A stretch of 64,000 bases of DNA from Platycnemis pennipes (Eukaryota; Arthropoda; Insecta; Odonata; Platycnemididae). Positions 31,465 to 44,310 of the stretch are shown here, piece by piece (the stretch's first letter is position 1; each line of letters opens with the position of its first letter). The translations under genes were made by a program, and so were the position numbers. Where the stretch lies: NCBI GenBank assembly GCA_933228895.1, contig OW121858.1:31767859-31831858 (forward strand). Reading direction: 5' to 3'. The notes under the pieces are model-generated. The model ran no database searches and had not been told where the DNA came from. It saw only the letters and a program-made list of their open reading frames with translations.

Positions 31465-32955
31465 CCGTATTTACTCGTGTAAGCCACGCACCTTTTTTCC
31501 CGAAACACCGGTGAAAAAATAGGGGTGCGCAGCTTACACGAATCCTCCAGATTTTCGTGTAAACCGTGCACTATTTTTCCTCAAATTCCTGTTTTTTTTT
31601 CTCCTAAGTTTCGCATTCTGTAAATATAATCGACGTTAATTGGTAAGTATGGTCTAGTAGTACATCGTACAATGTAAAGTATTCTGAAATTTCGAAGTAA
31701 TTTGTAATAAAAATCCAAAAGTCGGAGCGCACGATGGTACTTGAAAATGCTAGATCCGAAGAACCGCTAGATCCGAAACACCACTTGACAAAGTAATAGA
31801 TTTATCGTGTATAGATCGTACTTAGGACAACACTTAGTAGCACTGATATGTATTTAAATCTACATGTATCCTGTAAGCTGCCACAAGGGGTCGGCGTCTT
31901 TATGTCTTTTCAAAGTCGTAAGCGAAGTTTGTTTCAGGGTCACGTATCTGTAGCAACATTTTTAAGCAATAGATAGCTCCTTTTTTGTACACATTAAAGC
32001 TACATTATAAAGATACAACAAGAATTTGTTACATAGTGGCAAGAGTCGTATGCTGAGAGATTATACCTTCTTACTATTCGTGCGTGAGTGTAGTAAACGA
32101 GTTCAAATCGATCATTTAGCATTTTAAAATAATTTGCAATTATCACCCTAAAAATGAATTCTGATGTGAAATTGCGATTGTTTCCCGTGAGTACAAAACA
32201 ACATATTATAAGCGATGCTGAAAAAGCAGAAAATCGAGCTGCAGGAAGGAAATATGGTGTATCTGAATCTAGCAGTGACGAAAACTAAAAATGGGAACTA
32301 TTATGATATGAATATTCATTAGTGATTTACGATTTTATTTCCGCGAATATGTTTTTCTTTAGTTTTATAAGAATTATAATAGTTATTAAATTGAGCTTAG
32401 TTGTTTCCGTGTGTTCCCAAGACTTTCCGGTGTTGTTAAATCGTCCAACTCCACAGCTACTGCGCAGAGAGCAGACGAGACCACCGCTATGGTACGGATG
32501 GCGTTCTGCTTTTATTTGTTGATATGCCAACGGATTTCCGTAATAATAAAGTAATCACGGGTTGAAATTGTACATATTTCTGCAATTATTCCAGTTAGAT
32601 GTTATTTTGAAATGATGCCATTTTTATAGTTGTATGATGTGTCGTATGTAACTGTGATTACTGTGAGATGCTACGAGAAAAAGATGCACAGTAAAAGAGG
32701 CCGTGCATCGATGCATGATGCGATGACGATCGTGACGATATTAACACTTAATTAAATCAATTAATGAGAAAGACATACATGTAATATAGGCACAGCATTT
32801 CTCTTAAAGAACGTGCATTCATGTTATGACAAAATGATGCAGATTCAAGAGCAAAAAAAATAATTTTCTGACAAATAATTTTTTTCCTCACGAGCCTTCC
32901 CGAAAATAGGGGTGCGCGGGATACACGAGGGCGCGGCTTACACGAGTAAATACGG
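31465..32955 (+). mobile_element. pogo-superfamily element with CENP-B-type N-terminus
   Basis: Ends CCGTATTTACTCGTGTAAGC and GCTTACACGAGTAAATACGG form a perfect inverted repeat of 20 bases, flanked by TA (31463-31464, 32956-32957). At about 32152-32290 a frame reads SDAEKAENRAAGRKYGVSES, the helix-turn-helix start of pogo/CENP-B transposases, which binds the element ends. It is followed by a stop, and no catalytic domain remains. A deletion derivative. Confidence 0.85.
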
Positions 32956-33097
32956 TATTTCAACCTTTTTCTCTTTGGCATGAAGAAGTTCCACAAAGCA
33001 AAGCCTGAAGCAATCTATTAATTTCATTGGTTCAACTATTATGGACCAAAACACTACACAGTGGGACATCCCAATAGGCATGGGCGATACTGATAAT

Positions 33098-34837
33098 TAG
33101 GGACATGACATTTTCGCGAAACGTTTTTTGCGACAGGATTCACAAAATAAGCGACTTTTTAGGTTTAATCGCGAAATAACCGTGTCTTCTTTGAAACGCG
33201 ATTTTTTTTAACGAAATTTGAGATATGTTGCAAATGCCGAATTTTTGTAGCATGAAATATTTTCTTTAGTGATGACCGGATCGGATCTTTCATCTTTCTC
33301 GGTTCCGGATCCAAAGACACGGAGTAAAATCGGATCCGGATCGTAGATTTTAAATTTTCGCATTTTAGCGATCGAAGTGCCCCGTGAATGGAATGTAGGT
33401 GCGGTAGATATTGACAAGAAGAGGATGTGTAACTCAGGTCACGTAATTAGATGAAAACGTTCCCGTGCAACTAGAAGCAAAATAAAGATATATGACTTTT
33501 TTCCCCCACTACCCCGGTATCGCGGGAAAAAAACGTAGGATGCCATGCATGTAGCCTACATTCGCCGGGATCAGGCATATAACGAGAGCCATGAACGAGA
33601 GCTAGTGTACTGCGCAAAGTTCGATCCCAATCGCAGTTTAATTTTTTCTTCCAGTCACTGCATCGAAAATGTTATCATATTTAATTTCAAACCATTTCAT
33701 CTGAATACTCACTTTATTAGACTTTGTTGTTTAAATTAGATTTACAAATGAACCACTCATAAATTAAGGATGGTCGGGTCGGATCCAAAGAACCACGGGT
33801 CTTTCATTTCATTCGCTACTGAAATCACATCCAGAGACAGTAAAAATTCAGATCCGGATCGGAGATTTTAACATCTCGCGGCCTCGTGATCGATGCGCCC
33901 CGCGAATGGAATGCACGTATGGTAGATACCAACAAGGAGAGTAAGTAACTCGGGTCACGAAATGAGAAGAAGATTTTTTCCGTGCCACAAACGAGGAAAA
34001 AAATACTCGTATTGACCTTTTTCTTCATAGGCCCGGATGTGCGAGAAAAAAATGAAGCCGAATGTCATGCGGGTCGCCTACATTCGCCAGATTCCCGTGA
34101 ACCTATAATGAGAGCGTAGTTGTTAAAAATGAGGGCTAGTGTACTGCCAGTTGCGAGTTCGATCCTTAACACTACCTAAGAATACAGCCGTGCTGTATTC
34201 CTAGGGTAATGCTAGTAGGCAGTTAAAAAAAGTAGATTATCAGAAATTTCATGCCAAATTATAAGTAAAAAAATAATTAAATTAGGCGAAAGGAAATGAT
34301 TGGAAAAAATTTATATTACAGAATTAAATTGTGGAATCATTACGTTAACTTTACAGTGTATTTTTGAGTGACGCATTTTTAAATCTAGTTGAAGTGATGG
34401 AAGTACAAAAAAGTCAGTATCCACACACAAAGGTTGGAAATGAAGGATGATAAAGTTTTTTATTCAATGGTTGAAAGAAAAATTTTAAACAGCGTAAGAA
34501 TCGAACTTCATTACCTGCAGTCCACTACTCCACTCTGTTATTGTTATTACCATTATCTCATTAATTTGCCTTTAACTTAATTTTGCCTACTGTGTTTTTT
34601 ATGTTGCGTAGGGTAGCCATAACTTCTGTATTGGATCTCAAGTGTATGTAATTAACTGTTTGTTCACATTGGTATGAAGTATTTATTAATAATATTTAAA
34701 AAAAACCCATCCTTTAAGACTCCTTTTCCCCAACATTAAACACAGCTTTCACCTTTTTAAAATGATTTTATTTACCGCATTTGTCATTTTAAACACCGCT
34801 TTTGGTGATTTTTATTTACCATTTTTCAGTGTCCCTG
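33098..34837. mobile_element. hAT-like element with 8-bp target duplication, containing another hAT
   Basis: Ends TAGGGACA and TGTCCCTG, flanked by CTGATAAT on both sides (33090-33097, 34838-34845). It interrupts the GATA-rich repeat, whose start is at 33075 and whose body resumes at 34846. The internal segment from 33267 is a second, unrelated hAT-type copy. Non-coding. Confidence 0.75.
33267..34570. mobile_element. TAGTGATGR hAT-like element, 3' truncated copy
   Basis: Begins TAGTGATGACCGGATCGGAT and runs parallel with 38960-40245 (GGATCCGGATC, AATGGAATGTAGGTGCGGTA, GAAATGAGAAGA, GTTCGATCCTTAACACT). The right end is missing. It contains two short tRNA-like B-box sequences, one on each strand, shared with the full copy. 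Confidence 0.75.
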
Positions 34838-34845
34838 CTGATAAT

Positions 34846-35205
34846 TCAATATTGGGATACGATAATATTAGCACATAGTAAGGTGGCAATAACGACAACT
34901 CATGTTGTGACGATGAATATCGTCTTATCATGCCCTGATATTTTACTGGGGCACGATAAGATATCAATGATCATCATCATTGGTTAACAATCCTAGGACT
35001 GGTTTGTCGCAGGTTTCCACTCGATTCTTCTATCAGCCAACCTTTTCATTGTGAATAGATATTGGGGCAAGATAAATGTCGCTATAAATATCGCAATAAA
35101 TATCACGATAAATATCGTGATCATGATAAAATATCGTGTTATCACATCCCGATAAAATATCACAATAAAAGATTGCGATATTGCGCTCGTTCAGTATTAC
35201 GCTTA
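34846..35205. repeat. GATA-rich hAT-like repeat, second half of the 33 kb copy
   Basis: Continues the repeat begun at 33075: TTGGGATACGATAATATTAG, GGGGCACGATAAGATATC (a single unit, not an array) and CGATAAATATCGTGATCATG. The 18-bp minisatellite of the 25 kb copy is absent here, which shows that the array expanded in that copy only. Confidence 0.7.
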
Positions 35206-35329
35206 GTATAAATTCTCAGAACAAACGTTTCGTGTTTGGCATTTTCCGTGTAGACCAGGCGTAAGAGGCTGGCACCAAAAGGGTTAAGACATTTGATTTT
35301 AAAATTACGTAAATCATTTTTCATCGTCA

Positions 35330-35470
35330 ATTAAAAAGTGAAACACTTCAATGGTGTGACGTCAAATATTTTCTCTGCATGCCACCAGGTGGAGCTGCGG
35401 ACCGTGCACGCCACGAATACTTATTAGCAAGTACCTGACGTACATTTATTCAATTAATTTATTATCATAT
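35330..35470. repeat. Dispersed repeat shared with 50040-50290
   Basis: Contains ATTAAAAAGTGAAA, GTGTGACGT, TGCCACCAGGTGG-x-GCTGCGGAC and TTATTC-x-(A/G)TTAATT in the same order as 50080-50275. No terminal repeats were identified. Confidence 0.6.
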
Positions 35471-37427
35471 ACTTTTCTGCACTTTAATTAAAATTATTTA
35501 TCCAGTTCATCAGGGCTTAAAACTTTCCATTTTCAATTTCCCTGATTTGCAGTCCCAATAATTTCCCCAACTTTACATCAGTGGCAAAGCAGTTGTACAT
35601 ATAGGGATGTTATGGAGAAATGCAGCAAGGGATATTGTGAAATAAAATTTATTTACTCCAGGAAAGTAATGTATTCCAGTCGAGATTCAAAAACAAACAA
35701 AGGACGAGCAGACCAAGCAGCCAGATACCGAGTGAGACGCCAAGTCGGCGCTACCACGTGCCGCACAGCCAGGACGGCATCAAAAGGCACACCTTGCTGC
35801 TCGAGCACAGCAATGCTCTGTGCATTCAACCACGATTTTCATCTTTCAAAACAATAGTTGCCTTTTTCATCTGTCAAACAAGAGGTGAAAAAATGCAACC
35901 CCAGATGGAATACCCCAGAGTAAAATCCCTAAACAAAACCTTGATCTGGACCTGGTGATTTGTTTTTACTAATGCTTTTTAACTGCTGCTCTATTCCTCG
36001 ACATGAAATGTTTATTTCGGGCATTTGCTCACTGAAAGTGTTCGGCGGTGGTTCCACTGCGTTGTGTGACGATAAGTTGAATACGCTTTGAAACACTAGT
36101 TTCAACTGAAATATTAGCTTTCTCAGAGATGAGCCTCAGTCAAGACCTTGCATACTGTGCTATTTAACCACTAACTGATGCACAGACATTTAAAAGTGAC
36201 TGTATTGTGATTGATGATTCATAAGTTGCGACTGTTATCCAACATTAATCAAGTAAAACACATTAGTGAAGTTTTTGTCAATACAAAATGGAGAAAGTTA
36301 ACTTGGATTGACATGCATCCTGTATTTTGTTGTGTTCTGTAAAGCAACAATCAAGTTATCCCCAGCAATGATTGATAAGTGCTACGAATTCCTTAAAATA
36401 TTCTATTTAAAAAAATATATTTTTCTTATCAGGAGAAAAACAACCTGCACATAAAAAATGTTTTTATTTTTGCACTTATTATGTACTAGATTCATGTCAA
36501 GAATATTTGTTTAGACATAGAAAACAGTTCACACAAGCATTTCATCACACTTGAAGGAAGACCCAACACTGACTACCAGAGTCGTGAAAAGGAAATTTTT
36601 TTTGGTACATCAAATTTTTTTTAACAACAAAGCAAGCAAAAAGCCATGAATTTTATTTTTACAGGTGGTGGGTCATATCTTAAGGAATATTAGAAAAAAT
36701 AATTTGGCTTGATTCACATATTGCCTTAGGCCAAAATTTGATGTGTTATGGAACCATGTTTTTGACGCAAAATTTTCTAAAATCTTATGAAACATATGAA
36801 TTTAGAGAATTTTCAATATCCCTGAGGATATTTTCAATTAGTATTTGGAATCCTCATGACTTAAACCTGCAAATTTTCATAAGAATTGGATGAAAAGTAT
36901 GGTTGAGACAAATTATTTCCCTCTGGAGGTACAAGTGCCTTTGGAGACCGCATTCATTAAAAAAACTGCAGTTTCACCCAAAATTCAAATGGTCGTGAAA
37001 AAAAAACTGTTAGAGATAGCCAAGAAATATTTTACACTGTTTCATTCCTACATGGAAGGATGAAAATTGCCAAGTTTCATTAAAATCGGAGTCGGTGGGT
37101 GTCATGCCTGGATGAACTGACATGGTATGACCCTAATCTTTCCAGAGCTTTGTTTTGGGAATACCAACTCAGATAGCCTTGAAATATTTCGACAATGGGC
37201 AATGGTATTCTGCTCTTTTTGCTTGAAGGATACTTACTAGGAAATGGAGAGGCACTTTCATCAATATGTACCGTGGATATAGCGGAGAATATTCAAATAG
37301 CGAATAGTTAAAGAGTCCATTTACAGTGTGGACACCTTTAATATATTGCTCTATTCATATTTTATGTTATTAACTGCTATGGGAATATCCACTTCAAAAC
37401 TGTTAATGCCCATCATTACTCGATTTT
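35471..37427. other. About 2 kb without recognisable genes
   Basis: AT-rich, apparently single-copy sequence. The open frames at 35612-35958 are short, Arg/Thr/Ala-rich and have no domain. Likely intergenic or intronic. Confidence 0.4.
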
Positions 37428-38196
37428 CAGGGTTTATAGGGGTTTTCCTTTTCATTTTCCCTGACTTTTCCAGGATTTCCAGACGATTATTAGTGATTTT
37501 CCCTGACTTTTGAACGCCTGAAAACTCAATGACTTCGGTCATTTATAGAGATAAAAGTGGTAGTGAGGAAGCAAAGAAGTCTAAACTTATGAAAAATTGT
37601 AGGTTTATTATCATATTAATCATATGAACTTCCAGTAATAAGAGATCAACAACTTTAAGTCAACAAAATAAAAATTATCATTCCTCACATTGATATGCCT
37701 TCAGAAAGGGTTTTAATTGCAGAGAAATATATGCAAAGAGGCCTGGCTTTTCCTTCAAACCTGATGTCATGTTAAAGTAGCTCTTTGAATCAATCTTCAT
37801 TTTTTCTTCCTCACATCCTTCTACAAATTTGGCTAAGTGATTTCAAATTTGACTGACAATAACTTTCTCGTCGCCAGAGGGACAAAGCGAAGCATTCCTG
37901 GTGAAATTGCTAGCGAATGAAAGTAAGAATATTAATGCACACACCTTTCGCCAATCTATTCACCAAATCATGCAGGCTATAGCCAGAAAGAACCAGAATA
38001 GGGCTGCCTCCTCCACAGCGAAGCCAGCCTGAGACCAGCCCTCCTTCACCCTCCTCCTCCACTCCTATGTGCAGTTATTGATCTCTTGGCATTTTTAGGT
38101 GATAAATTTGAACATTTTGTGATTTTTCCCTGACCACACGTTAAATTCACTGACTTTTCCAGGTTTTCCAGGATTTCCAGGTTCCTATAAACCCTG
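37428..38196 (+). mobile_element. CAGGG-type nonautonomous DNA element, copy 3 (complete)
   Basis: Ends CAGGGTTTATAGGGG and GTTCCTATAAACCCTG, with ATTTT duplicated on both sides (37423-37427, 38197-38201). Slightly shorter than copy 2 because of small deletions. Confidence 0.88.
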
Positions 38197-38959
38197 ATTT
38201 TACTGCGGGAGTGATCAAGCATCTAGAGTGCAGTCAGGGGATCGATTGGGCCTGAATTCTTTCATGGCATACCAATTGATCAAGTAATCCCACAATTAGG
38301 GTTTCTGTTTTACCGTAAAGCTGCAATAAATGAATGAATTAATAAAGTGAAGATATATATTGTTGAAAGTTCAAATATGCCCGAAGAAGAACACTCGCGG
38401 CCACCAAATCGACGAGACGCTCCTCGACCGCTAGCCACCCCCTCACCTCACGGAGACAAGCTTCATAAATGAACGTCAATTTCTCACAAGCTATTGCGAA
38501 TACCAGGCTAAAACTTTCGAAAAAACTAATTCATATCTCTATCAACAAATCACTCACAGACACCATGTAAGTTTTTGCCTTAGAACGGAACTTATCAGGA
38601 CACTGAAAATTCCATCTCCCCGAGCACGAAATTCCTGATGCGCTTGGCCAATTTTTAAAATTTTTTAATTCTGAGCATTACCACAGATTTTTAAAGAACA
38701 TATTCGTCATTAGAAGGCTTTGATACTTCACAGCAAAAAACATTCATAGCTCTAAGATGGAGATGAAGGGAGGTATGGCAATTTTGATTTTAAAAATTCT
38801 ACTCATTCGAAAAACCGGCTTTTTCGTTTTTGTTTTAGTTTACAATGAAACATTCTGCAATAATGAGAAAATATTTTTACAGAAAAATCAGTAACATTCC
38901 ACCATTCAAAATATACTTTTATTTAAGAATTTTTATCAACTTTAAATTTTGTATATAAG
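38197..38959. other. No gene seen
   Basis: Sequence between two transposons. A 30-codon frame at about 38379 (MPEEEHSRPPNRR) is too short to call. Confidence 0.35.
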
Positions 38960-41020
38960 TAGTGATGGCCGGATCGGATCCGTCGGATCCAAAGATCTGC
39001 GGATCTTTCATTTTTTCGGTTCCGGATTCGGATCCAAAGACACGGAGCAAAATCGGATCCGGATCCTAGATTTTTAAATTTTCGCGGCTTAGCGATCGAA
39101 GCTCCTCGTGAATGGAATGCAGTTGCGGTAGATATTGACAAGAAGAGGATGTGTAACTCAGGTCACGAAATAAGATGAAAATGTTCCCGTGCAACTAGAA
39201 GCAAAATAAAGAAATATGACTTTTTTCCCCATTACCCCGGTATCGCGGGAAAAATTACGTGGAGTGTCAAGCGGGTAGCCTACATTCTCCGGGATCAGGC
39301 GGACTAGTTTACTGCGCGAAGGTCGATCCCTATCGCAGTTTAATTTTTCTTTCAGTCATTGCATCGAATTGTTATCATCTTCAATTTCAAACCATAACAT
39401 CTGAATACTCACTTTATTATACTTTTGTTGTTTAAATTAGATTTGCAAATGTACCATTAATAAATTAAGGATGGTCGGGTCGGATCCACGGGACTTTCAT
39501 TTTATTCGCTACTGAAATCAATCCGAAGACAGTAAAAATTCAGATCCGGATCGGAGATTTTAAAATTTCGCGGCTTAGTGATCGATGAGCCCCGCGAATG
39601 GAATGTAAGTATGGTAGAAACTAACAAGGAGGGTGTGTAACTCGGTCACGAAATGAGAAGATTTTTTTCGTGCCACAAAAACAAAATAAAAAATACTCGT
39701 CGTGATTTTTTTTCTCCATACTCCCGGTTGCACGAGAAAAAAAATAAAGCCGAATGTCACGCGGGTCGCCTACATTCGCCAGATTCCCGTGAACCTATGA
39801 TAGCGTGGTTGTTAAAAATGAGGGCTAGTGTACTGCCGGTCGCGAGTTCGATCCTTAACACTGCCTAGGAATATAGGCTATGTTGTATTCCTAGGGTGAT
39901 GCAAGTAGGAGAGTTAAAAAAAGTGGATAATCAGAATTTCATGTCAATTTATAAGTAACAAAATTAAAAAATTGGCGTTAGTGTAATGATTGGAAACATT
40001 TTTTATTGCAGAATTAAATCGTGGAATCATTACGTTAACTTTCCCATGTATTTTTAGCAACGCATTTATAATTCTAGTTTAAACAATAGAAGTACAAAAA
40101 AGTCAGTATCCACACACAAAGGTTGGAAATTAAGGATGATAATTTTTTTGATTCATTGGCTGAAAGAAAAATTTTAAACAACTACATATAAGAATCGAAC
40201 TTCATTAGCTGCAGTCCACTACCCCACTCTGCTATTGTCGGCTTACATGATTTTGGAGAATACATGCTCCCCACATGCCATTCTACTTTTTTCTTGCAAA
40301 CCCTAGCCAATGGAGAAAAAATCGGAGACTTTTTTAATTTTTGCTTCTGGTAGCATGAAAAACGACTAATCTCATTCGAAGATCAGAGTTACACAACCTC
40401 TCCTTAGAAGTATAAAATTCTCAAATTTCATTTTAAAGGTTATTATTAATGAAACATTGCAAAACTACTAGTTTAGCAGCTTCAATTATTCTATAATATT
40501 TTTTCGTCTTAAAAATTGGAATCCCTGGATATTCCATAAATGGGACCCTTTGGCCGCATTAAAATATTTTGTGTTTCTAAAAAAGCATTTGAAAGCATTC
40601 AAGGATTTGATTAATAATTGGAAAATAATTCCTTTATTAATGAAAATAAACTTACAATGTTTCTTTTAACTGCACTCTACAGAATAGTTGTTTAGGTTTC
40701 AAAAATGTATTGCATGATGAGTATGTGATAAGGAAGTTGATCTTTATATTAGAAGTAATAAGATATAGTTATTGCATCCGTAAATCTTGATCCGGGAAAA
40801 TATTATCCACATAGGTGATAGGAAGTTGATTTTTTCGACAATAAATTCACTTTTTTTGGTAATTCTATTGTTGCTGTATTTATATATTTTAAAAAAATTA
40901 GGTTTTGAAAATCAGAATTGAGTATCTGAAACTAAGGATCCGAAACCGAGACAAAGATCTGAAACCCAGGCAAGGATCCGGTTCCGGATCCGACAAAAAA
41001 CCTGGATCCGTCCATCACTA
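38960..41020. mobile_element. TAGTGATGG hAT-like element, complete, perfect 8-bp target duplication
   Basis: Starts TAGTGATGGCCGGATC and ends GGATCCGTCCATCACTA (inverted, one mismatch in 16). TATATAAG flanks both sides (38952-38959, 41021-41028), an 8-bp duplication as expected for hAT transposition. Length 2061. No transposase frame. GGATCCGGATC motifs are concentrated in the ends. Confidence 0.88.
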
Positions 41021-41028
41021 TATATAAG

Positions 41029-41410
41029 CGATCCTGGGCCGCAGAGGCGACAGAGGCCGCAGGAAACTGTGTCCCAACCACAAAGTGACAGAGGTCTGGC
41101 AAAGGACTTTCTCTTCTCTGACTATGCTGGGTTCAACTTGCGCACTCACATTGAAAACACCGTGTTACAAGTAACGCGCAGTGCCGCCTCTGTCTCGGCT
41201 ACGTTCTTCTTGTGGTGGGCCTTATACTAGTTTCTCGGATTGGGTTCCCCAGGTGTAGGGCAGGTGCTGGTTGGCGGATGGATTCAAATCCAAAGCATAC
41301 CTACACATTTCAGCGATGCTCTACAATGGATACAAAAAGTATGATCGACTCTTAACGATGCATTCCATATGATACCAACGCAACAATTAAGGTGGGTAGG
41401 ATTTTGTTTT
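41029..41410. other. Unclassified sequence
   Basis: Moderately GC-rich stretch between the hAT element and the LINE fragment. Nothing recognised. Confidence 0.35.
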
Positions 41411-41411
41411 T

Positions 41412-42592
41412 CGGGTGCGTCGAGGTCTGACGTCATTTTGCACCTTGGACTCTCCAGGTAAATTTCAGTAATTCAAAAGGACATTTGTTAAAAACAGGTA
41501 ATACTGATATTAACCCTCTTTGTGCAGCGGGCCAACAAAAATAAATATTGCTTAACTTAATGACACTGAAATAATATTTTTCAATAAAAATAAAAGGAAT
41601 GTATCGTAATTAATTAGTACTACTAAAATAAAAAAACCACAAATGTACATATACAGTCAAACTCGGATATAACGAGATCCAAGGGACCAAATGCTTTTGC
41701 TCGTAATATCCGTTACGAGTAGCAACATGTACTGTCACTCACTGCCTTTCCCTCTCTCACGTCTACAAGTGCCCTGACGCACACACATACTATTCTAATG
41801 CAGAGGTGATAAAATATTAATGTAAGGTGATTGACATTACAAAATGATCAATTAATTCAGTAAACTATCCACATACATGCTAAATTTACAAGAAAAAGTC
41901 CTTGGGACGACAGTACACAGTCACTGCTCGTTCATTTGGACTAAAGATTTGCTCGTTATAACCATAATACAGTCTCATTTTATCCATTATGCATTGCTCA
42001 AAAAACGCATTATTTCCAAACAATCCTTCTCTCTTTCCTCGCAATAGCCGTGATCTCGTTTTAACCGTGATCGTTATAAATGAGTTTGACTGTATATAAA
42101 ACAATAGCTTCATAACGTTTCTTTTTTCCTATGGTGAAACCTTTTATTAAATTATCCTCTGCATTTTTCGCTAGCATTACCCCAGGAAGAAGATAAGCAC
42201 TAAGAGGGTTAACGAAATGGAACGTGTCATAGTTCTTTAAAACCGCCCGTTAATCTTAAAAACTTTACTACATTGTCAATGTACTCAGGGTTGATGCCTA
42301 GAATTTGGCCAGTGTCACCAGATAAGTTTCACCTTTCACGAGCCACCCACAATGCATCACACTCCATCAAGAAGTGCCACACACTAAGGGAGGAGACGCA
42401 ATCCTCGCAACGACGGGGAATTTTTTCCTCGCTAAAGAGGTTTGAGTGCATTGGGGGACAATGCCCTGTGTTTAGCCAGGTGATAGCAACCTCCTCGGGG
42501 TGGTTATTCCTGACGGAGGCTGACCACACTGATGTGACAGGTTTTATTGCCCCAAGTCTGTACGCAACAAATACGCCATAACAATGGGGGCG
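41412..42592 (-). pseudogene. I-clade LINE C-terminus and 3' end, split by a pogo MITE
   Basis: The terminal box (GGTGCAAAATGACGTCAGAC...GCACCC) lies at 41418-41445. Coding sequence at about 42250-42570 gives VWSASVRNNHPEEVAITWL, HCPPMHSNLFSEEK and CEDCVSSLSVWHFLMEC, the same tail as at 4.4, 5.5 and 16.5 kb but more diverged. A 439-bp pogo-like MITE is inserted at 41654-42092. Confidence 0.75.
41654..42092. mobile_element. pogo-like MITE, TA target
   Basis: Ends CAGTCAAACTCGGATATAAC and GTTATAAATGAGTTTGACTG, flanked by TA (41652-41653, 42093-42094). Internal TTACGAGTAGC and CTCGTT motifs are typical of the group. 439 bp, non-coding. Confidence 0.85.
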
Positions 42593-43064
42593 TTTACTGA
42601 GAACCGAAATCGCAATTTTGTACACGAAATCATTAGAAGGAAACGAAAAATGAATTTTAGTGAAAAAATGAATCTCCTAACAACAAACTTTCACTCATAA
42701 ATCAAAAAATCAAGCTGCTGTGATAACATTGACGTCATTTTCCTCCCGTCCTTGACTGCTTTTAGGGGAAGGGAGTGGAGGGGTGTTCCCCGAAGGTCTG
42801 CTCGCACATATCCTATCGCAACTGCTCCTAGTGGCAGAGTCAGCTGTATTGTGTGTCCCCCATTGTGATTGGACGAAGGAGCTTCACAGTCTCAATCGTG
42901 ATTGGACGAAGTGGATGACGTACTAAGTCACATGCACGCCCACTATTCCGAAAGGGTTACAACTCGAGAACTAATTGACGGAGCAAAAAACGGAATTATA
43001 CGGATCTCTTTGTTTTACAAACTATCACATTCAGAAATAAAAAAATATGGTAAACGACCCCATT
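42593..43064. mobile_element. TGGGG-ended MITE, copy 2
   Basis: Ends AATGGGGGCGTTTAC and GTAAACGACCCCATT; interior as in 30721-31281. No G-run here. Abuts the I-clade LINE fragment. Confidence 0.78.
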
Positions 43065-43261
43065 AAAGAATAATTAAAACTGCAGGAATAATAATTGCTT
43101 GAACCCATTGGCTTAAAGAGACGGCGATTTGCAAGCTGGCAGAACTTGGCCGTCCGTTAAAGAACCCGCGAACCGACGGGTCACCCAAATTATGTTTTTA
43201 TTACATTCTATATATTATTGACAAATTTTACTAGTTTAATGTGGTTAATGAATAATTTATA

Positions 43262-43765
43262 CTTACAGCTCGAAATACAAGCATAGAAGAAAGGAAACAG
43301 TTCATCAGAACATACATCTGGAGCATTTTTCTTTACGGCAGTGAATCATGGACGATGACAGCAGCGGAGAAGAAAAGGGTGGAAGCATTCGAAATGTGGT
43401 GCTACAGAAGAATGATTTGAAAATTAAATGGATCGACCGAGTAAGTAACGAGGAAGTGCTAAGAAGAGTGGGAGAAAAGAGAAGTCTGCTGACAACTCTA
43501 AAAAGAAGAAGGGAAAACTTAATCGGCCATATCTTGAGACACGATGGCCTGATGAAGACAAGCGTCTTAGAGGGAAAAGTGAACGGGAAGAATGGAAAAG
43601 GCAGGCCTCGTATGAGATACATGGAACAGGTTGTGAATGATATAAAAGAGAGGAGCTACGTCAATACGAAGAGGTTGGCCGATAGAAGAATCGAGTGGAA
43701 AGCTGCGTCAAACCGATCTTAGGATTGTTGACCAATGATGATGATGATGAATGAATAATTAATAT
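43262..43765 (+). pseudogene. RTE-like LINE C-terminus and 3' end
   Basis: Reads SIEERKQFIRTYIWSIFLYG, SESWTMTAAEKKRVEAFEMW, then (in the 43348-43722 frame) VSNEEVLRRVGEKRSLL, NLIGHILRHDG and GKGRPRMRYMEQVV, the standard C-terminus of RTE/BovB-type reverse transcriptases. It ends with an (ATG)n-type tail (GATGATGATGATGAATG) at about 43736-43753, normal for RTE. One frameshift near 43410-43420; the 5' part is missing. Confidence 0.88.
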
Positions 43766-43947
43766 CCCTTATTGCAAAAAAATCCATGCTAAGGGCTGTA
43801 AAATGTTTTATCATCGATTCAAAATGAATACGAGATATGATTTCAACAAAAGATAGAATAATAATTGTTAAAAAAGGAGTAAAAACTACCAAGTCAATGG
43901 GTTAACTAATAATGATCAGCCATGGCTGCGATTTTTTAAGGGGGATA

Positions 43948-44310
43948 CAGTAAACTCTCGATAATACGAAGCACGCTAACACAAAGTTTCAATTATACGA
44001 AGCAAAACGGCCGGTCTCAACAAAAATCCTATTGTAATAACATGGCAATATTCATAAATACAAAGTTTCAAAAATACTATAAGTTTGAAAAACACAAATT
44101 TTTATTAATTATGAACTTCGGTGACTCCCCACGAAAAAATTGAATTCGTTTTTACGAACCTCAGCGAAAAACTGCTTCAGCAAAACTTTTTTTGACCACA
44201 TAGCTTTTATTGTTGCTGATTGTGGTGTATCAAAAATGAATTGCGTGAATAGTAGTGCATTCACCTCCCACATATGCCAGTATCTCCCCAACATTTTCCG
44301 CATCTAACTC
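43948..44310. mobile_element. pogo/Tigger-like 5' end fragment
   Basis: TA then CAGTAAACTCTCGATAATAC, with GAAGC and TACGAAGC subterminal repeats. The right end was not found. The minus-strand frame at 44109-44303 has no recognised domain. Confidence 0.5.

Noticed and set aside
34130..34180. A true tRNA gene
   Set aside because: Only a B-box-like sequence is visible; no cloverleaf could be drawn, and it repeats inside a transposon.
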